Shown here: positions 13,982 to 21,678 of the stretch, piece by piece
Layout: the number at the start of each line of letters is the position of its first letter
Position numbering within the stretch: the stretch's first letter is position 1
Source of the DNA: a virus
DNA: 60,202 nt
Virus record (IMG/VR): IMGVR_UViG_3300047094_000987
Coordinates: 1-60,202 of that record
Reading direction: 5' to 3' (one strand)
Notes under the pieces: generated by a model
Databases searched by the model: none
What the model saw: the letters and a program-made list of their open reading frames with translations, nothing else
Told to the model about the DNA's origin: nothing
Program-made: the position numbers and the translations under genes

Positions 13982-14926
13982 ATGGCGGTATACGTCAATA
14001 ATATTACTATCAATACGGGGGAGTATTTTTCAAGGGACTTCTATTTGGATAATGTTGATGGAACTCCTTTGAATCTTGTTGGATATGCAGCGTCTTCTTA
14101 TATCCGCAAGCACCCAGAAAGTTTGACTCCAACCGCAAAGTTTAATGTTGGATTCATTGATAGAGCAAACGGAAGAATAAGAGTATCGTTAGCGTCAACG
14201 GTAACGGCAGAGATTAAACCAGGAAGATATGTTTATGATGTTTTATTCACAGATACTGAAAATAAGAAGAATATAGTTATAGAGGGTAATGTATTAGCAA
14301 CGGAGGATATTTCTACTGGTTGCATAAAAACTGTTTATGATAAAAAATGGGGGGCAATAACTAATGCACCTGGCAGTGGTGGAGATCAGGGAAGAAGAAA
14401 TAATGTACTTGAAGATGCTACAATTAATACAATAGGAAATTATGGAGTTGTTATCTTTGGATATCATTCCGCTTGTGGAAGTATACCAAATACTGTAGCA
14501 ACTGTTCAGCAAAATATTGATGCTATTCATCAATACCTTATAAATGGGGGTGTTGTTTGGTTTAGGGGAGAACATACATCCTGCGGAAATCAAACCCAGT
14601 CAAATCAAGTTCTTGAACTATTAGGAACTGTTATGAGATTAACAAATCCTGGTTCAAATGAAGCTTATAGTGCCACAACTCTCATAAAAGCAACTTCAAG
14701 TACATTAATGCCGGAAATGACCAGTGGTGCTTCAAACTATGTTGAATTAAATGGTGCTTATGGTCTTTATAAATTTGGTAGTGGATATACTGCTGCTTAT
14801 GAGAAAATAGGAAATGGTGTAATATTTGTTCAATCGGATGTTGATGGAAGTTGGGAATCTCCGTCAGATGATTTGTATATAGGACTTAGAGATTTAGTTG
14901 TATCTGGATATTATTCATATACATAA
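13982..14926 (+). CDS. Tail/baseplate module protein 1 with distinct C-terminal domain
   Basis: Residues 1-110 (MAVYVNNITINTGEYFSRDF ... KPGRYVYDVLF) form a module repeated in two other genes of this block. The C-terminal 190 residues differ: GVVIFGYHSACG, QYLINGGVVWFRGEHTSCG and later strands look like a Rossmann or class I amidotransferase-like fold, possibly used as a binding domain. The shared N-terminus is probably the attachment point to the baseplate and the C-terminus the receptor-facing part (inference). Confidence 0.75.
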   Translation: MAVYVNNITINTGEYFSRDFYLDNVDGTPLNLVGYAASSYIRKHPESLTPTAKFNVGFIDRANGRIRVSLASTVTAEIKPGRYVYDVLFTDTENKKNIVIEGNVLATEDISTGCIKTVYDKKWGAITNAPGSGGDQGRRNNVLEDATINTIGNYGVVIFGYHSACGSIPNTVATVQQNIDAIHQYLINGGVVWFRGEHTSCGNQTQSNQVLELLGTVMRLTNPGSNEAYSATTLIKATSSTLMPEMTSGASNYVELNGAYGLYKFGSGYTAAYEKIGNGVIFVQSDVDGSWESPSDDLYIGLRDLVVSGYYSYT

Positions 14927-14932
14927 TAAATA
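14925..14932 (+). promoter_or_regulatory. Late promoter AATAAATA, near-leaderless
   Basis: AATAAATA is followed by CTTAAAAAACG and then ATG 11 bases after the octamer, giving an expected 5' leader of only a few bases. It overlaps the stop codon of the gene upstream. Confidence 0.65.
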
Positions 14933-14943
14933 CTTAAAAAACG

Positions 14944-15534
14944 ATGTCCGTATATGTAAATAACCTTACCATTAATATCGGAACAGATTTTGTGCAGACT
15001 TATGATCTGTATCAAAGTGGTGGAAAGGTTATTGATCTTACTGGATACAGTGCAGCATCGAGTCTCAGAAAGCATAGAGACAGTGGAACTGCTGTAAGTT
15101 TTACTGTTGGTTTTACTGACCGTAAAAATGGAAAAATAAAAATATCTATTCCGAGTTGGACAACAGCACGTCTTAAACCTGGGAGATATGTTTATGATAT
15201 TTTGATGACAAAACCAAATGGTGATAAAGGAATTATTGTTGAAGGAACAATCAATGCACGTGCTGGTATTTCAACTGGTTGCTCATTCTCAACACCAACA
15301 AGTGCTCAAAGACTTTGTATTGCAGTGATCGACGAAAATAGCAATACTTCTGCGTCTGGAATGGGGACTTTATGGGGACAGTTTAGATCTTCATACCCCA
15401 ACAGGACTTTTTATCTTTTACAACCAACAACAGTTGGATTTGGAAATAGTGTAAATAATGATAATTACATTCTTCTCGCCTGTCCTGATAATTTCTTGAA
15501 TGAAACAACTGTAAACGTCTCACCACTAATCTAA
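14944..15534 (+). CDS. Tail/baseplate module protein 2, 196 aa
   Basis: The N-terminal 110 residues (MSVYVNNLTINIGTDFVQTY ... KPGRYVYDILM) repeat the module of the previous gene. The remaining 85 residues are unrelated: a beta-rich stretch with FYLLQPTTVGFG. It ends one base before the next gene. No Shine-Dalgarno is seen before the ATG; translation may rely on the short A-rich leader. Confidence 0.75.
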   Translation: MSVYVNNLTINIGTDFVQTYDLYQSGGKVIDLTGYSAASSLRKHRDSGTAVSFTVGFTDRKNGKIKISIPSWTTARLKPGRYVYDILMTKPNGDKGIIVEGTINARAGISTGCSFSTPTSAQRLCIAVIDENSNTSASGMGTLWGQFRSSYPNRTFYLLQPTTVGFGNSVNNDNYILLACPDNFLNETTVNVSPLI

Positions 15535-15535
15535 G

Positions 15536-17005
15536 ATGTCACAAACAGGTTTTCCAAATGGTGGTATATTACCAGATGATACAGAAACACACACATATTC
15601 AAATCTAATTTTGACAGAAGGAGAAATACAAAGTATTGGTGATGAAATTAGAAAATATGTATTTGAACCAGGTGTGGTAGATCCGACAGTTCAAATTACA
15701 CTATCAAATCAAGCAGAGGGTATAGTAACAGCAGTATTGGGACTTGCACAATATTATCATCAACAAATATCATATCAAGGTGTAGATGGATATGGATCTG
15801 TGAATAATCCTGTAAGTCCAGTTATGAGTGAATCTACTAATACAATATTTGCACAATCATTGGGATCTGATCCAGATCCACAAAGTTTATATAACTCATA
15901 TCAAAATCGTGCTACTGGGCCAAGAGAATTAGTAGGAGTTCAAAACTTTTTCTTTAATCTTGGTCTTGGACCTGAAGCATTTAGTTGGGATGCTAATGGA
16001 AATTTAAATATTAATGACACTTATGTTTTTACTGGACTCAATGACTTTGGTGTTTCTCCTCCCGAAAGTTTGAAGGCGAGAGCTTCTTCTGGTGATGTGG
16101 GAGCGATCTTACAAACTATTCCATATGTTATTGGTGGAATGGTTGGTGTTGTACTTGGCGGTGTTATATTTGGAGGTCAAGCAGTCATAAGAAGCACCGC
16201 AGATGGTATTATAGGAATTATTGCAAATGTATTTTTTAATGGATTGAGACCAAATGCGGATCCAACTCAAGGATTTGATTGGAGTCTTTGGAGAGATGAA
16301 AATGGAAATCCATATACTGATAATCAACTTGGTTCCATAGAACCAATGGCAATCAGAAAAAGATTTACCCCTCAGGAACTTTATGATTCAAATCCAGAAT
16401 TATTCTGGAATGCTGTGAAGAGAGGTCTTATACCATTTGAAGCCTTGCTAAATATGCCCGATTTTATATGTAATTCTATTGAAGTTGGAACTGGTCCAAC
16501 TTTCTTCCTACCAAATTATGGTTCAGTTTCAGGAAATGTTGGATCAAACTGGACTTACGGTGGTGGAGGAAATTATCCAAGACCTTTTACAAGTTTTTCA
16601 CAAAGAATAGTAGAAGCAACTTACTCTCTTGGTCCATTTGCAAAATTTGGTCCTATATCTGGAAGAGTAGTGATTCTAGGTACAGTTTGTAATGTTGGTT
16701 CTAATTATTCTGCACAAGTTGGATTTATAAGGCAAGCTTGGTCTGGTGCAGATATTGGAAATTCTCAGTATACTGCTAATAATGAATTATTCAAAAATGA
16801 TTGGTGGAATCAAGCAGTTAAGACTAAACATAATTTAAGATATGGTCATCTACCTGGGCACCCAATTTTACCTATTGAAGTAGCTACTGCTTCGTATACT
16901 ACTGGTGCTCCAGAAAAGTATGATCCAGACTTACCAGCACCAGAAGATTATACTCTTCTTCTCGGAACAGTACTTGCCGTAGCAGCGTTAGGAGCAATAA
17001 TATAA
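15536..17005 (+). CDS. Structural protein, 489 aa
   Basis: Acidic N-terminus (MSQTGFPNGGILPDDTETHT) with LTEGEIQSIGDEIRKYVFEP, and a strongly hydrophobic Gly-rich segment near 200-235 (IGGMVGVVLGGVIFGG). The C-terminus also ends hydrophobic (LGTVLAVAALGAII). The layout suggests a tail or baseplate protein able to contact membrane, and its position between adhesin genes supports a virion role. No family named. It overlaps the next ATG by one base. Confidence 0.75.
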   Translation: MSQTGFPNGGILPDDTETHTYSNLILTEGEIQSIGDEIRKYVFEPGVVDPTVQITLSNQAEGIVTAVLGLAQYYHQQISYQGVDGYGSVNNPVSPVMSESTNTIFAQSLGSDPDPQSLYNSYQNRATGPRELVGVQNFFFNLGLGPEAFSWDANGNLNINDTYVFTGLNDFGVSPPESLKARASSGDVGAILQTIPYVIGGMVGVVLGGVIFGGQAVIRSTADGIIGIIANVFFNGLRPNADPTQGFDWSLWRDENGNPYTDNQLGSIEPMAIRKRFTPQELYDSNPELFWNAVKRGLIPFEALLNMPDFICNSIEVGTGPTFFLPNYGSVSGNVGSNWTYGGGGNYPRPFTSFSQRIVEATYSLGPFAKFGPISGRVVILGTVCNVGSNYSAQVGFIRQAWSGADIGNSQYTANNELFKNDWWNQAVKTKHNLRYGHLPGHPILPIEVATASYTTGAPEKYDPDLPAPEDYTLLLGTVLAVAALGAII

Positions 17006-18753
17006 TGCCAAATCCAACTAGTAGTAATAGATTATCTTTTAAAACGTATTTAAGAGCGAATAAACAAAAATTCACTAGTGGAATACAGACTTGTATTCTA
17101 GGTGATATTCAAGATGCTATTTTAACAATCAATTCTGGAGTTGATACATCTCAGGTAACAAGAGTTATTTTATTTGATGATGGTGAAAGAGTTGGTCTAT
17201 CAACTGTTTTAAAAGAAAAACAACTTTTTTATGTGCCTGCACTTCCAGATGATTCAATTATTATTGGAGTTGGGACTGATGGAGAGGGTATAGGAAAATC
17301 TTATAGAGGTTACAAACTTACCTTTGTCGGTGATGGGCAAGGTATTCAATATGGAAATAAAGTATATGGATTAAATTCCACCATTGGACTTGGGACCGAT
17401 GCATCTTTAACAGTTCTTGGTCTTGGTGGTGGATTATTTTTACCAGGAGATCCACCAACATATACAATAACTCCTTCATCGACAAATGTGTATGAAGGAA
17501 ATACGGTATCTTTCGCAGTTACAACGACAAATGTTGGGGCAGGAACTACCTTATTCTATTCCATTGTTGGATCTGCATCTAGTACAGATTTCCTTGATAA
17601 CAGTTTAACGGGTTCCTTTGCGGTTCAAAGTGTATCTGGTGGAGTTGGATATGCAAATTTCACAAAAACAATAGCAAGTGATTCATCGTATAATGAAGGA
17701 ATTGAAGCATTTGAAGTTAATATTTTAACAGGATCTTCTGGAAGTGGTGGTAGTGTTGTAGGAACATCAAGTACAATATTCATCACTAATCTAGGACAAC
17801 CTACATACACTCTCACTGCTTCAACGACAACTGTTAATGAAGGTGGTTCGGTCAATTTTACTGTCAATACAGTCAACGTTGGGGATGGAACTACACTTTA
17901 CTACAGCACTGGCGGCAGTATGGAAGCCGCAGACTTTTCCAATAATTCACTTACTGGTTCTTTTAGTATCGTAGGCACCGGTGCAACAACTGGAATTGCA
18001 ACAGTCACAAGAACTATATCAAATGATATTAATACAGAAGATACAGAATCTTTTACATTTGTTGTAAGAACTGGATCAACCTCTGGACCAGTTGTAGCAA
18101 CTAGTCAATCTATTAATGTCATTGATGTTGTTCCAACTTACAGTGTTGTACCATCAACAACTTCTGTTAATGAAGGATCAACAGTAACATTTACAGTTAC
18201 AACAAGCGGTGTTCCAAATTCCACAATACTGTATTGGACAATACTTCCAATTAGTGGAACACTATCAGCATCAGATTTTACCGATGCTACAATAAGTGGA
18301 TCATTTACAGTTAATAGTAATACGGGAACTATTACAAGAACACTTGCAGGAGATAGATCTACAGAAAGCTTAGAGTCATTCCAGATTGAAATTAGAAGAT
18401 CTTCAACAACTGGAACTGTTATAGCAACTTCCGAAACAGTTTATATTAACGATACCTCTCTTAATATTGGGCAAAATGCAAATGGTCTTACATTTGGTCC
18501 AGTTCAAGTCAATAGAGATGGTGGAAATACTGCTCTTGCATCTGATTGGTATACTATATGTGGAATAGATAATCTTCCAGAAGGATCTAAGATTGCATTG
18601 TTTATTGATAATTCTGGTAGCATGACAACAGCAACTATCCAGGCATCGTACAATCTTTTAGTATCAAAACTTGCAGCAAAAAATATAACAATTATTGCAG
18701 TAGAAAATGAAAATGAAGACTGGATCACACCGTTCCTAACAGATCTAAGTTAG
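17005..18753 (+). CDS. Adhesin with three Calx-beta repeats and a C-terminal VWA-like domain
   Basis: Residues about 1-145 are an N-terminal head. Three Calx-beta-like repeats follow from about 150, 265 and 370, each with the pattern TxxVxEGxTVxFxVxT and a later DxxxExxExFxVxI. From about 510 the chain has KIALFIDNSGSMT, the DxSxS metal site of VWA domains, but it stops after about 70 residues, so the VWA fold is short. The protein probably forms a tail-fibre-like adhesin binding calcium and a host surface ligand. Confidence 0.85.
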   Translation: MPNPTSSNRLSFKTYLRANKQKFTSGIQTCILGDIQDAILTINSGVDTSQVTRVILFDDGERVGLSTVLKEKQLFYVPALPDDSIIIGVGTDGEGIGKSYRGYKLTFVGDGQGIQYGNKVYGLNSTIGLGTDASLTVLGLGGGLFLPGDPPTYTITPSSTNVYEGNTVSFAVTTTNVGAGTTLFYSIVGSASSTDFLDNSLTGSFAVQSVSGGVGYANFTKTIASDSSYNEGIEAFEVNILTGSSGSGGSVVGTSSTIFITNLGQPTYTLTASTTTVNEGGSVNFTVNTVNVGDGTTLYYSTGGSMEAADFSNNSLTGSFSIVGTGATTGIATVTRTISNDINTEDTESFTFVVRTGSTSGPVVATSQSINVIDVVPTYSVVPSTTSVNEGSTVTFTVTTSGVPNSTILYWTILPISGTLSASDFTDATISGSFTVNSNTGTITRTLAGDRSTESLESFQIEIRRSSTTGTVIATSETVYINDTSLNIGQNANGLTFGPVQVNRDGGNTALASDWYTICGIDNLPEGSKIALFIDNSGSMTTATIQASYNLLVSKLAAKNITIIAVENENEDWITPFLTDLS

Positions 18754-18754
18754 A

Positions 18755-18762
18755 AATAAATA
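18755..18762 (+). promoter_or_regulatory. Late promoter AATAAATA, near-leaderless
   Basis: Same arrangement as at 14925: AATAAATA, TTTAAAAAACG, ATG. The match spans the promoter and the start codon. Confidence 0.65.
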
Positions 18763-18773
18763 TTTAAAAAACG

Positions 18774-19118
18774 ATGGCAATAACTTATACTGCAAATTTA
18801 GTCATCTATACCGGAACTGATTTTGATCAGACTTTTGTTTTGGAGGATGATAAAACAAATTCAGTAATGAATCTAACTGGGTATAGTGGTTGCTCCCAAC
18901 TAAAAAGATATGAATCCTCCTCAAAAGCAGGGGATTTTACTGTAACTTTTTCAAATGACAGAACAACTGGAAGAGTAACTCTTTCTTTAAGTTCTGCAGA
19001 GAGTGCTGCTATTAAACCAGGAAAATATTTTTACGATCTACTACTAAACAGTCCAACTGGAACTACAACAAGAGTTGTAGAAGGTACTGCATTAGTTAAG
19101 AAATCAGTTACTAGGTAA
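18774..19118 (+). CDS. Stand-alone tail/baseplate module protein, 114 aa
   Basis: MAITYTANLVIYTGTDFDQT ... KPGKYFYDLLL is the same module as the N-termini of the genes at 13982 and 14944 but with no C-terminal domain. It may be a minor subunit capping attachment sites, or the remnant of a fibre gene that lost its receptor-binding part. A bidirectional terminator follows. Confidence 0.75.
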   Translation: MAITYTANLVIYTGTDFDQTFVLEDDKTNSVMNLTGYSGCSQLKRYESSSKAGDFTVTFSNDRTTGRVTLSLSSAESAAIKPGKYFYDLLLNSPTGTTTRVVEGTALVKKSVTR

Positions 19119-19122
19119 TAAA

Positions 19123-19144
19123 AAAGAGGGTCGAAACCCTCTTT
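19123..19144. terminator. Bidirectional terminator between convergent genes
   Basis: Nine-base perfect stem AAAGAGGGT/ACCCTCTTT with loop CGAA, A-run on the left and T-run on the right, between the plus-strand tail block and the minus-strand virion block. Confidence 0.9.
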
Positions 19145-19147
19145 GAA

Positions 19148-20860
19148 TCACTTGTTTCTTTCTTCTGCTTCTTTTCGCATTGTTTGAAGTTCTTTCACCT
19201 GAGCAGCAAGACTTTCTCTCTTTTTAGGTGCCTCTGGTTTAAGATCCGGAGTTGGTGACTTTGCAGCAACTTTATTTGATTTGGCAACATCAACCGCGGC
19301 CTTTACACCTGCCTCACCACCACCTGCTGCCTTAGCGGCGGCAAGTTCTGCTGAGGTTGGAGTTCTTCTTTCATAAGAAGTTCCAGTAGAAGTTACATTC
19401 TTAGACTGAATGGTTGGTGGTTGAGGTTTTGGTTTTGGTGCAGTAGCAATTGGTTTTGCGGCAGGTCTTGTGCTAGGTCTTGTGCTAGGTCTTGGGGTAG
19501 CAGGAGAAGCACTAGGTTGTGTAAAGGTTTTTGTATTTTTACGAGCGCCTGCAAATTCATCACCAGATGGTTGATTTACACCATACTTTCTATCAAATGC
19601 AGCATCGGCAGCAGCATCTCTTTTTGCCTTATCTTTCATTGCACGATTTGCAAGATCATCAATTTGCAGCTGCTCACGACCACGAACAGTTACATATCTG
19701 TCAATGTTCTGTCTTCTAAAAGCATCAGAACCTGGTGCATATCTCTGCCAAGTTTCTGGTTTGCCTGGTTCCATAGTTCCAACAATACCACCTCTTGGTG
19801 CAATCACACCAGTTGCTCTTGTTTGATCTTTTGCTGTTGGATTATAAGTTCTACCAGTGTTAGGGTTATATGATCCACCAGCACCAGTTGCAGTTGATTT
19901 TGCTTTTTCTACTGCTTTTTCATTCTTAGTCATAAAAAGACCAGCTGGATCCCACCAAGCACGCTCTTGAATAACAATATTCTGAATGTGTTCGGCATCC
20001 ATTTGCATCATTACATAATGTGCTTCTGAAAGAGTATCAGCGTGACCCTCAGAAAGAAGATAATCTAGAACAATATCATATGCTTCTTTTTGAGTTTTCT
20101 TTGGAAGTGGATTTTTTGAAAGAGTTTCGGCAGTCTTATTCATTGTAGCATCTTTACTTGCAGTAACTGGTGGAACTTGTGGTTTTGGAGTTGCAGCAAT
20201 TGCTGCATTAGGGTTCTGAGAAAGTGATTGTTGCCCAGATCCAAGATTCTTAACTGCTGGTGCCTGAACACTAGGAGTGAGAGAAAGACCACCTCTCATA
20301 TCTTTCATAAGAGGATTATCAGTCTGAGCGGTTCCACGAATTCTTTCTCTCTCAGCAGCGGCGGCCGCAAGTTTTGGATTTGATTTTCTCCAAATCTCCA
20401 TACCCATATCCCTTACCTTCGCCATCTCAGCGGGGTCTCCGCTCTTTCTAGCATCAGCAGCAGCCTTCATATACGCCGCTACTGGTGATGGTTTAGGTGC
20501 CGTAGGAGCGGGTGCAGGGGTTGTTCCAGAGGGTCCAGAGGGTCTAGCAGGGGCAGGTGCAGGTGCTGCTGGTGGTGTGCTAGAGGGTCTTGGGGGTGGT
20601 GCTGCTGGGGGTTTAGACCCCCCATCAATTTTTGATAATCTATCTTTTTCGGCAGATCTTATTTTCTCTGCCTCCTTTTTAAAGAAGGCAGATTTGTTTG
20701 CTTGTGGTATTCCGCCAGGAACTTCCTTTTCTGGTCTCCAAGATCCTGGAATAGGTTTACCAGTTTTTGGATCAATAAGAACCGCTCCAAGTTTTCCACC
20801 TTTGCGGGATACAACTACCTTTCCAGTATAAGTTGCTTCGTTTACGTTTTCGGATTTCAT
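19148..20860 (-). CDS. Disordered Pro/Ala-rich virion-type protein, 570 aa
   Basis: Most of the chain is low-complexity Pro/Ala/Lys. A folded segment near 260-300 (AYDIVLDYLLSEGHADTLSE) carries the EGxADT motif seen in several other genes here. Long disordered, basic, late-expressed proteins of this kind fit internal head or packaging-associated proteins (inference). The ATG at 20860 lies in a TGATG junction with the gene upstream and is preferred over an ATG 15 bases earlier. Confidence 0.7.
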   Translation of the reverse strand: MKSENVNEATYTGKVVVSRKGGKLGAVLIDPKTGKPIPGSWRPEKEVPGGIPQANKSAFFKKEAEKIRSAEKDRLSKIDGGSKPPAAPPPRPSSTPPAAPAPAPARPSGPSGTTPAPAPTAPKPSPVAAYMKAAADARKSGDPAEMAKVRDMGMEIWRKSNPKLAAAAAERERIRGTAQTDNPLMKDMRGGLSLTPSVQAPAVKNLGSGQQSLSQNPNAAIAATPKPQVPPVTASKDATMNKTAETLSKNPLPKKTQKEAYDIVLDYLLSEGHADTLSEAHYVMMQMDAEHIQNIVIQERAWWDPAGLFMTKNEKAVEKAKSTATGAGGSYNPNTGRTYNPTAKDQTRATGVIAPRGGIVGTMEPGKPETWQRYAPGSDAFRRQNIDRYVTVRGREQLQIDDLANRAMKDKAKRDAAADAAFDRKYGVNQPSGDEFAGARKNTKTFTQPSASPATPRPSTRPSTRPAAKPIATAPKPKPQPPTIQSKNVTSTGTSYERRTPTSAELAAAKAAGGGEAGVKAAVDVAKSNKVAAKSPTPDLKPEAPKKRESLAAQVKELQTMRKEAEERNK

Positions 20861-21405
20861 CAGGGAGTGCTCCAAGTTGTAGTTCCGTTTGAATTTCTTC
20901 TCCTGTCATCCGCAGCAGGAACTGCTTGACCTTGAGCAGCCTTAATTGCTCTTCCTGCGGCATCTATTGGACCACCACCAGTTGGTTTAGTTGCGCCTTG
21001 ATAAGCACCCTTAACTGCTCCACCAACTGTTCCAGTAGCAATATTCAAAGTTCTTTCTGGTTGAACAACCGCAGCACCGGTAGCTAGAGTTTGACCTGTT
21101 CTTATTACTCTTCCTACTCGCGTTGTTGGTTTTGTACCAATACCTGTTACTTGTTTGATAACTGGTTTAATTACGCCCCAAGCACTTTTAACAGCAGACG
21201 TTAGTTTTCCTTCTTTAATAGTAGTTTCAGATATAACTTCACCTTCTAGCAAACCTTCTTCAATGAGGGCATTGCAAATTTCAATTGCTAAGATATCACA
21301 AAAATCTTCTTCTGATATATTTTCAATGCTTTCCTGTCCATCTTGGTAAATTCCTTCATACAAAGATTGAATATCCAGCACTTGTTTTGACGATAAGTTA
21401 CCCAT
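20860..21405 (-). CDS. Modular virion-type protein, 181 aa
   Basis: The N-terminus SSKQVLDIQSLYEGIYQ is like the KQVxxLMEAYASVY start of two genes near 53 kb. FCDILAIEICNALIEEGLLEG resembles the EGxADT region. The rest is Gly/Thr-rich with a hydrophobic Gly-zipper-like segment (NIATGTVGGAVKGAYQG). A late promoter lies 26 bases upstream. Confidence 0.7.
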   Translation of the reverse strand: MGNLSSKQVLDIQSLYEGIYQDGQESIENISEEDFCDILAIEICNALIEEGLLEGEVISETTIKEGKLTSAVKSAWGVIKPVIKQVTGIGTKPTTRVGRVIRTGQTLATGAAVVQPERTLNIATGTVGGAVKGAYQGATKPTGGGPIDAAGRAIKAAQGQAVPAADDRRRNSNGTTTWSTP

Positions 21406-21430
21406 TTTTTTAAAAATTTTTTCTTAAAAA

Positions 21431-21438
21431 TATTTATA
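21431..21438 (-). promoter_or_regulatory. Late promoter TATAAATA
   Basis: Perfect octamer 26 bases before the 181-aa gene, followed by an A/T-only leader that lacks a Shine-Dalgarno. Confidence 0.8.
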
Positions 21439-21450
21439 AAAAAAGAAGAA

Positions 21451-21624
21451 CTAAAAAACAAACCGCAAAATAAGTCCAATTAGAATTCCGAGAATAAAAT
21501 AACGTTCTAATAATAGTTTTTTAAATGTACGGATAATGCCATTACAAATATAAACAATATCAGAACAAAATTCTTTTGCTTCCTTTTTCAAAAGACAATT
21601 TGTTTTCTTAACAAAAGTTTTCAT
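21451..21624 (-). CDS. Small tail-anchored membrane protein, 57 aa
   Basis: MKTFVKKTNCLLKKEAKEF is a basic start with two Cys, and the end (ERYFILGILIGLILRFVF) is a membrane helix. It lies between two late-promoter genes. An in-frame ATG at 21663 is possible but falls in an inverted repeat (TGTGG/CCACA). Function unknown. Confidence 0.6.
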   Translation of the reverse strand: MKTFVKKTNCLLKKEAKEFCSDIVYICNGIIRTFKKLLLERYFILGILIGLILRFVF

Positions 21625-21678
21625 AATAAAAATGTGGTATGGTATCCCACACCATCCTAGCATACACTTACAAAAATT

